Shown here: positions 44,905-46,870 of the stretch, piece after piece
How the letters are laid out: every line of letters starts with the position of its first letter
Position numbering within the stretch: position 1 is the first letter of the stretch
Origin: Succinivibrionaceae bacterium UBA3769
GTDB lineage: Bacteria > Pseudomonadota > Gammaproteobacteria > Enterobacterales > Succinivibrionaceae
Assembly (NCBI GenBank): GCA_002372325.1
Contig: DFFT01000131.1
Location: 34,175-81,044 of the forward strand
Length of the DNA: 46,870 nt
Reading direction: 5' to 3'
The notes under the pieces: generated by a model
Told to the model about the DNA's origin: nothing
The model's input: only the letters and a program-made list of their open reading frames with translations
The model's database searches: none
Position numbers and translations under genes: made by a program

Positions 44905-45405
44905 ATGAGCATTTCTTTAAAGGATTCCGGAATCTGCTATCTCGCAGTAACTCTGGCGGTAGTTATTCTGGATTATTTATCCAAAACCTGGATTATCGAC
45001 AGCATGGAGCCCTACAGCGCCGAGGCTGCTATTTCGGTGATTGACGGGTTTTTCAGAATAATTCATGTGCATAATCACGGAGCGGCCTTCAGCTTTCTGG
45101 CTGACTATCCCGGCTGGCAGAAGTGGCTTTTCAGCAGCATTGCCGTGCTGGTGAGCCTGTTTCTGGTTTATCTCCTCCGGAAAACCCCCCGGCAGCGCTG
45201 GTTTCTGAATACGGGATATGCTCTCGTTATCGGCGGAGCTCTGGGAAATCTTTATGATCGTCTGGTTTACGGTTATGTTATCGATTTTCTGGATTTCTAC
45301 ATCGGCTCCCATCACTATCCGGCCTTTAATATTGCCGACTGCGGAGTTTGCACCGGAGTGGCGGTGATTATGATCTGCGAAATTTTTGTCAAGAAGCCGG
45401 AATAA
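44905..45405 (+). CDS. lspA: Prolipoprotein signal peptidase LspA
   Basis: Four-helix aspartic protease of the inner membrane cleaving lipoprotein signal peptides after diacylglyceryl transfer; 166 residues from the chosen start (E. coli 164). HVHNHGAAFSFLADYPGWQ, GGALGNLYDRLVYGYVIDFLDF and FNIADCGVCTG hold the conserved residues, including the two catalytic aspartates. In-frame ATGs at 44866 and 44884 are alternatives with weak sites; 44905 fits homologue length. It is directly followed by ispH; fkpB, which lies between them in E. coli, is absent. Confidence 0.94.
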   Translation: MSISLKDSGICYLAVTLAVVILDYLSKTWIIDSMEPYSAEAAISVIDGFFRIIHVHNHGAAFSFLADYPGWQKWLFSSIAVLVSLFLVYLLRKTPRQRWFLNTGYALVIGGALGNLYDRLVYGYVIDFLDFYIGSHHYPAFNIADCGVCTGVAVIMICEIFVKKPE

Positions 45406-45528
45406 GAGCCGGAGAATGATCGCCCGGGATAGTGTTCGGCAAGGAGAACGGGTGGCAGAAGACTCTTTTTTTGCGGGGTTTTTTATTCACCGGTTTGTCA
45501 GGCTGCGTTTTTAAGGAAGCTTTTTAAG

Positions 45529-46473
45529 ATGGACTCTCAGAAGAAAATTATTATTGCGGTTCCCCATGGCTTTTGCGCCGGGGTGAGCCGGGCTATAGAG
45601 ACGGTGGAAAAGGTTCTGGAAAAGTACCCTTCTGAGACGGTGTACGTTTTTCATGAGGTGGTGCATAACCAGCACGTGGTGGATGACCTCAAAAAGAAGG
45701 GCGTGGTATTTACCGACTGTCTTATGGATATTCCGGAGGGCAGCATTGCGGTGTTTTCGGCGCATGGGGTAACCACGGAGGTGGAGGAACTGGCCAAAGC
45801 CCGCAAGCTCAGGGTTTATGATGCCACCTGTCCCATTGTGGACAGAGTGCATCGCAAGGTGCGCCGTCTCTCTCAGCAGGGGGAAGAGGTGATTATGATC
45901 GGTCATGCCGGTCATCAGGAGGTGGTGGGCACCCTGGGGCAGTACAAAAACGAAAACGGCGGCATTTACCTTGTGGTAAATCACCGGGATATTGAAAATC
46001 TTCAGGTCAGAAATCCGGACAAGATCAGCTTTGTAACCCAGACGACCCTGAGCGTTGACGAAACCGCCGATACCATCAAGGAGCTCAAAACCCGTTTCCC
46101 GAATATTCAGGGACCGGGGCTCAATGACATCTGCTACGCCACTCAGAACCGGCAGAGCGCGGTGAAGGATCTGGCAAAGAAGGCCGATGTGGTGCTGGTG
46201 GTAGGTTCCCGGAATTCCTCTAATTCCAACAGACTCCGGGAGGTGGCTGAGCATGAGGGAACCCGGGCCTTTCTGATAAATGATTATACGGAGCTTCTCC
46301 CGGAAATGATTTCCGGAAATCAGGTGATTGGCATTACCGGAGGAGCCTCGGCTCCGGAGTATCTCCTGAAGGATCTGGTACGGGAATTGCAAAACTTTGG
46401 GTATGAGGACATTGAGGAAATGGGGTTTTCCACGGAAAAACAGAAGTTCAGACTCCCGGGAGATCTTGTTTGA
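45529..46473 (+). CDS. ispH: 4-hydroxy-3-methylbut-2-enyl diphosphate reductase IspH
   Basis: Last enzyme of the MEP pathway, producing isopentenyl and dimethylallyl diphosphate; 314 residues (E. coli 316). The 4Fe-4S cysteines are Cys16 (PHGFCAGV), Cys101 (ATCPIV) and Cys202 (DICYATQNRQ), equivalent to 12, 96 and 197 in E. coli. HEVVHNQHVVDDL carries a conserved active-site histidine. AAGGAAG lies before the ATG. The gap after lspA contains two T-runs but no clear stem. The gene feeds IspA and UppS made elsewhere in the window. Confidence 0.97.
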   Translation: MDSQKKIIIAVPHGFCAGVSRAIETVEKVLEKYPSETVYVFHEVVHNQHVVDDLKKKGVVFTDCLMDIPEGSIAVFSAHGVTTEVEELAKARKLRVYDATCPIVDRVHRKVRRLSQQGEEVIMIGHAGHQEVVGTLGQYKNENGGIYLVVNHRDIENLQVRNPDKISFVTQTTLSVDETADTIKELKTRFPNIQGPGLNDICYATQNRQSAVKDLAKKADVVLVVGSRNSSNSNRLREVAEHEGTRAFLINDYTELLPEMISGNQVIGITGGASAPEYLLKDLVRELQNFGYEDIEEMGFSTEKQKFRLPGDLV

Positions 46474-46870
46474 TTAGTTGTTAATATCTTGTTAAATAAA
46501 AAAAACTAACCTCTCAAGGATACTTTTACATAAAATTCTCGGTTTTTCATGTTCTATGTAACGATTGTAACTTTCTGATACCTGAGGATCTTTTTCAGAA
46601 AAATTCTAAAGTTGTGCGATTCTTAACAAAAATATAACCGGCTGATCTTAAAGATTTAGCCGTGGTTTTCCGATGTTGTAAAATTGACAGACTAAGTTGC
46701 AGGATTTTGCCCTGGTGGATGCTCGCGTCCCGATTTTACAGAGCACGTACCGGTTAAATCTGAGTGCTTCAAGAGTGTTTTTTATCACCCCCCGAGATTC
46801 AACTGCGACACATAAGCGGATTTTACGCAGCAGGTTTCAGTTTCTAAGGACTGCGTAAAATGGGACACAG
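46474..46870 (+). other. AT-rich region and structured leader at window end
   Basis: No gene is visible. A hairpin near 46638-46661 (CGGCT with AGCCG, inner ATCT with AGAT), followed by TGGTTTT, may weakly end ispH. TAAAAT at 46679-46684 and TTGACA at 46684-46689 are promoter fragments without good partners. TTTTACGCAG (46821-46830) and CTGCGTAAAA (46851-46860) are a perfect 10-bp inverted repeat with a 20-base loop. The layout suggests a long structured leader of a gene beyond the window; its identity cannot be seen. Confidence 0.5.

Noticed and set aside
1..46870. CRISPR arrays, tRNA genes, rRNA genes, insertion sequences, prophage or toxin-antitoxin modules
   Set aside because: I looked through the intergenic stretches on both strands and saw no regular repeat array, cloverleaf-like sequence, transposase or integrase, or paired small genes of those kinds.

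Overview
The window reads as chromosomal core genome of a gammaproteobacterium. All recognisable products (IspA, Dxs, YajQ, AmpG, a complete NqrA-F set, GlnD, Map, S2, EF-Ts, PyrH, Frr, UppS, CdsA, Dxr, RseP, BamA, Skp, LpxD, FabZ, LpxA, LpxB, RnhB, DnaE, AccA, S20, MurJ, RibF, IleS, LspA, IspH) look gammaproteobacterial in sequence and length, and the block from map to accA follows the Escherichia coli 4-minute cluster. Two differences stand out. dxr lies between cdsA and rseP, as in Pseudomonas, rather than before uppS. dapD and fkpB are absent from their usual places. A Vibrio-type Na+-translocating NADH:quinone reductase and a decayed gene of a family common in gut anaerobes suggest an anaerobic or facultative host-associated lineage such as Succinivibrionaceae; that placement is inference.

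Layout: 36-4873, isoprenoid genes ispA-dxs, then yajQ and an ampG-like permease. 4947-6190 (minus), a frameshifted and truncated AAA-ATPase-like gene. 6650-12562, the nqrABCDEF operon. 12731-16174 (minus), map-glnD. 16514-18237, rpsB-tsf behind a structured leader. 18331-18759 (minus), a small unknown acidic protein. 19054-27381, pyrH-frr-uppS-cdsA-dxr-rseP-bamA. 27548-28057, skp with its own promoter and terminator. 28159-31752, lpxD-fabZ-lpxA-lpxB. 32033-37511, rnhB-dnaE and accA. 37512-38293, a gene-poor stretch with several strand-specific terminators and tiny ORFs. 38294-38557 (minus), rpsT. 39149-46473, murJ, ribF, ileS, lspA, ispH. 46474-46870, a leader-like region whose gene lies outside the window.

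Most genes serve envelope building and growth. Dxs, Dxr, IspH and IspA make isoprenoid diphosphates; UppS converts them to the undecaprenyl carrier; MurJ flips the lipid-linked peptidoglycan precursor; AmpG recycles muropeptides; CdsA, AccA and FabZ supply lipid; LpxA, LpxD and LpxB make lipid A; Skp, BamA, RseP and LspA handle envelope proteins. The rest are translation, replication and nitrogen-sensing genes plus the respiratory sodium pump.

I found no CRISPR array, tRNA, rRNA, insertion sequence or phage module, and no convincing new multigene system. The most unusual parts are the 37.6-38.25 kb intergenic stretch (including a phenylalanine-rich micro-ORF upstream of a terminator), the region with a DnaA box before rnhB-dnaE, the broken AAA-ATPase gene, and several structured leaders.
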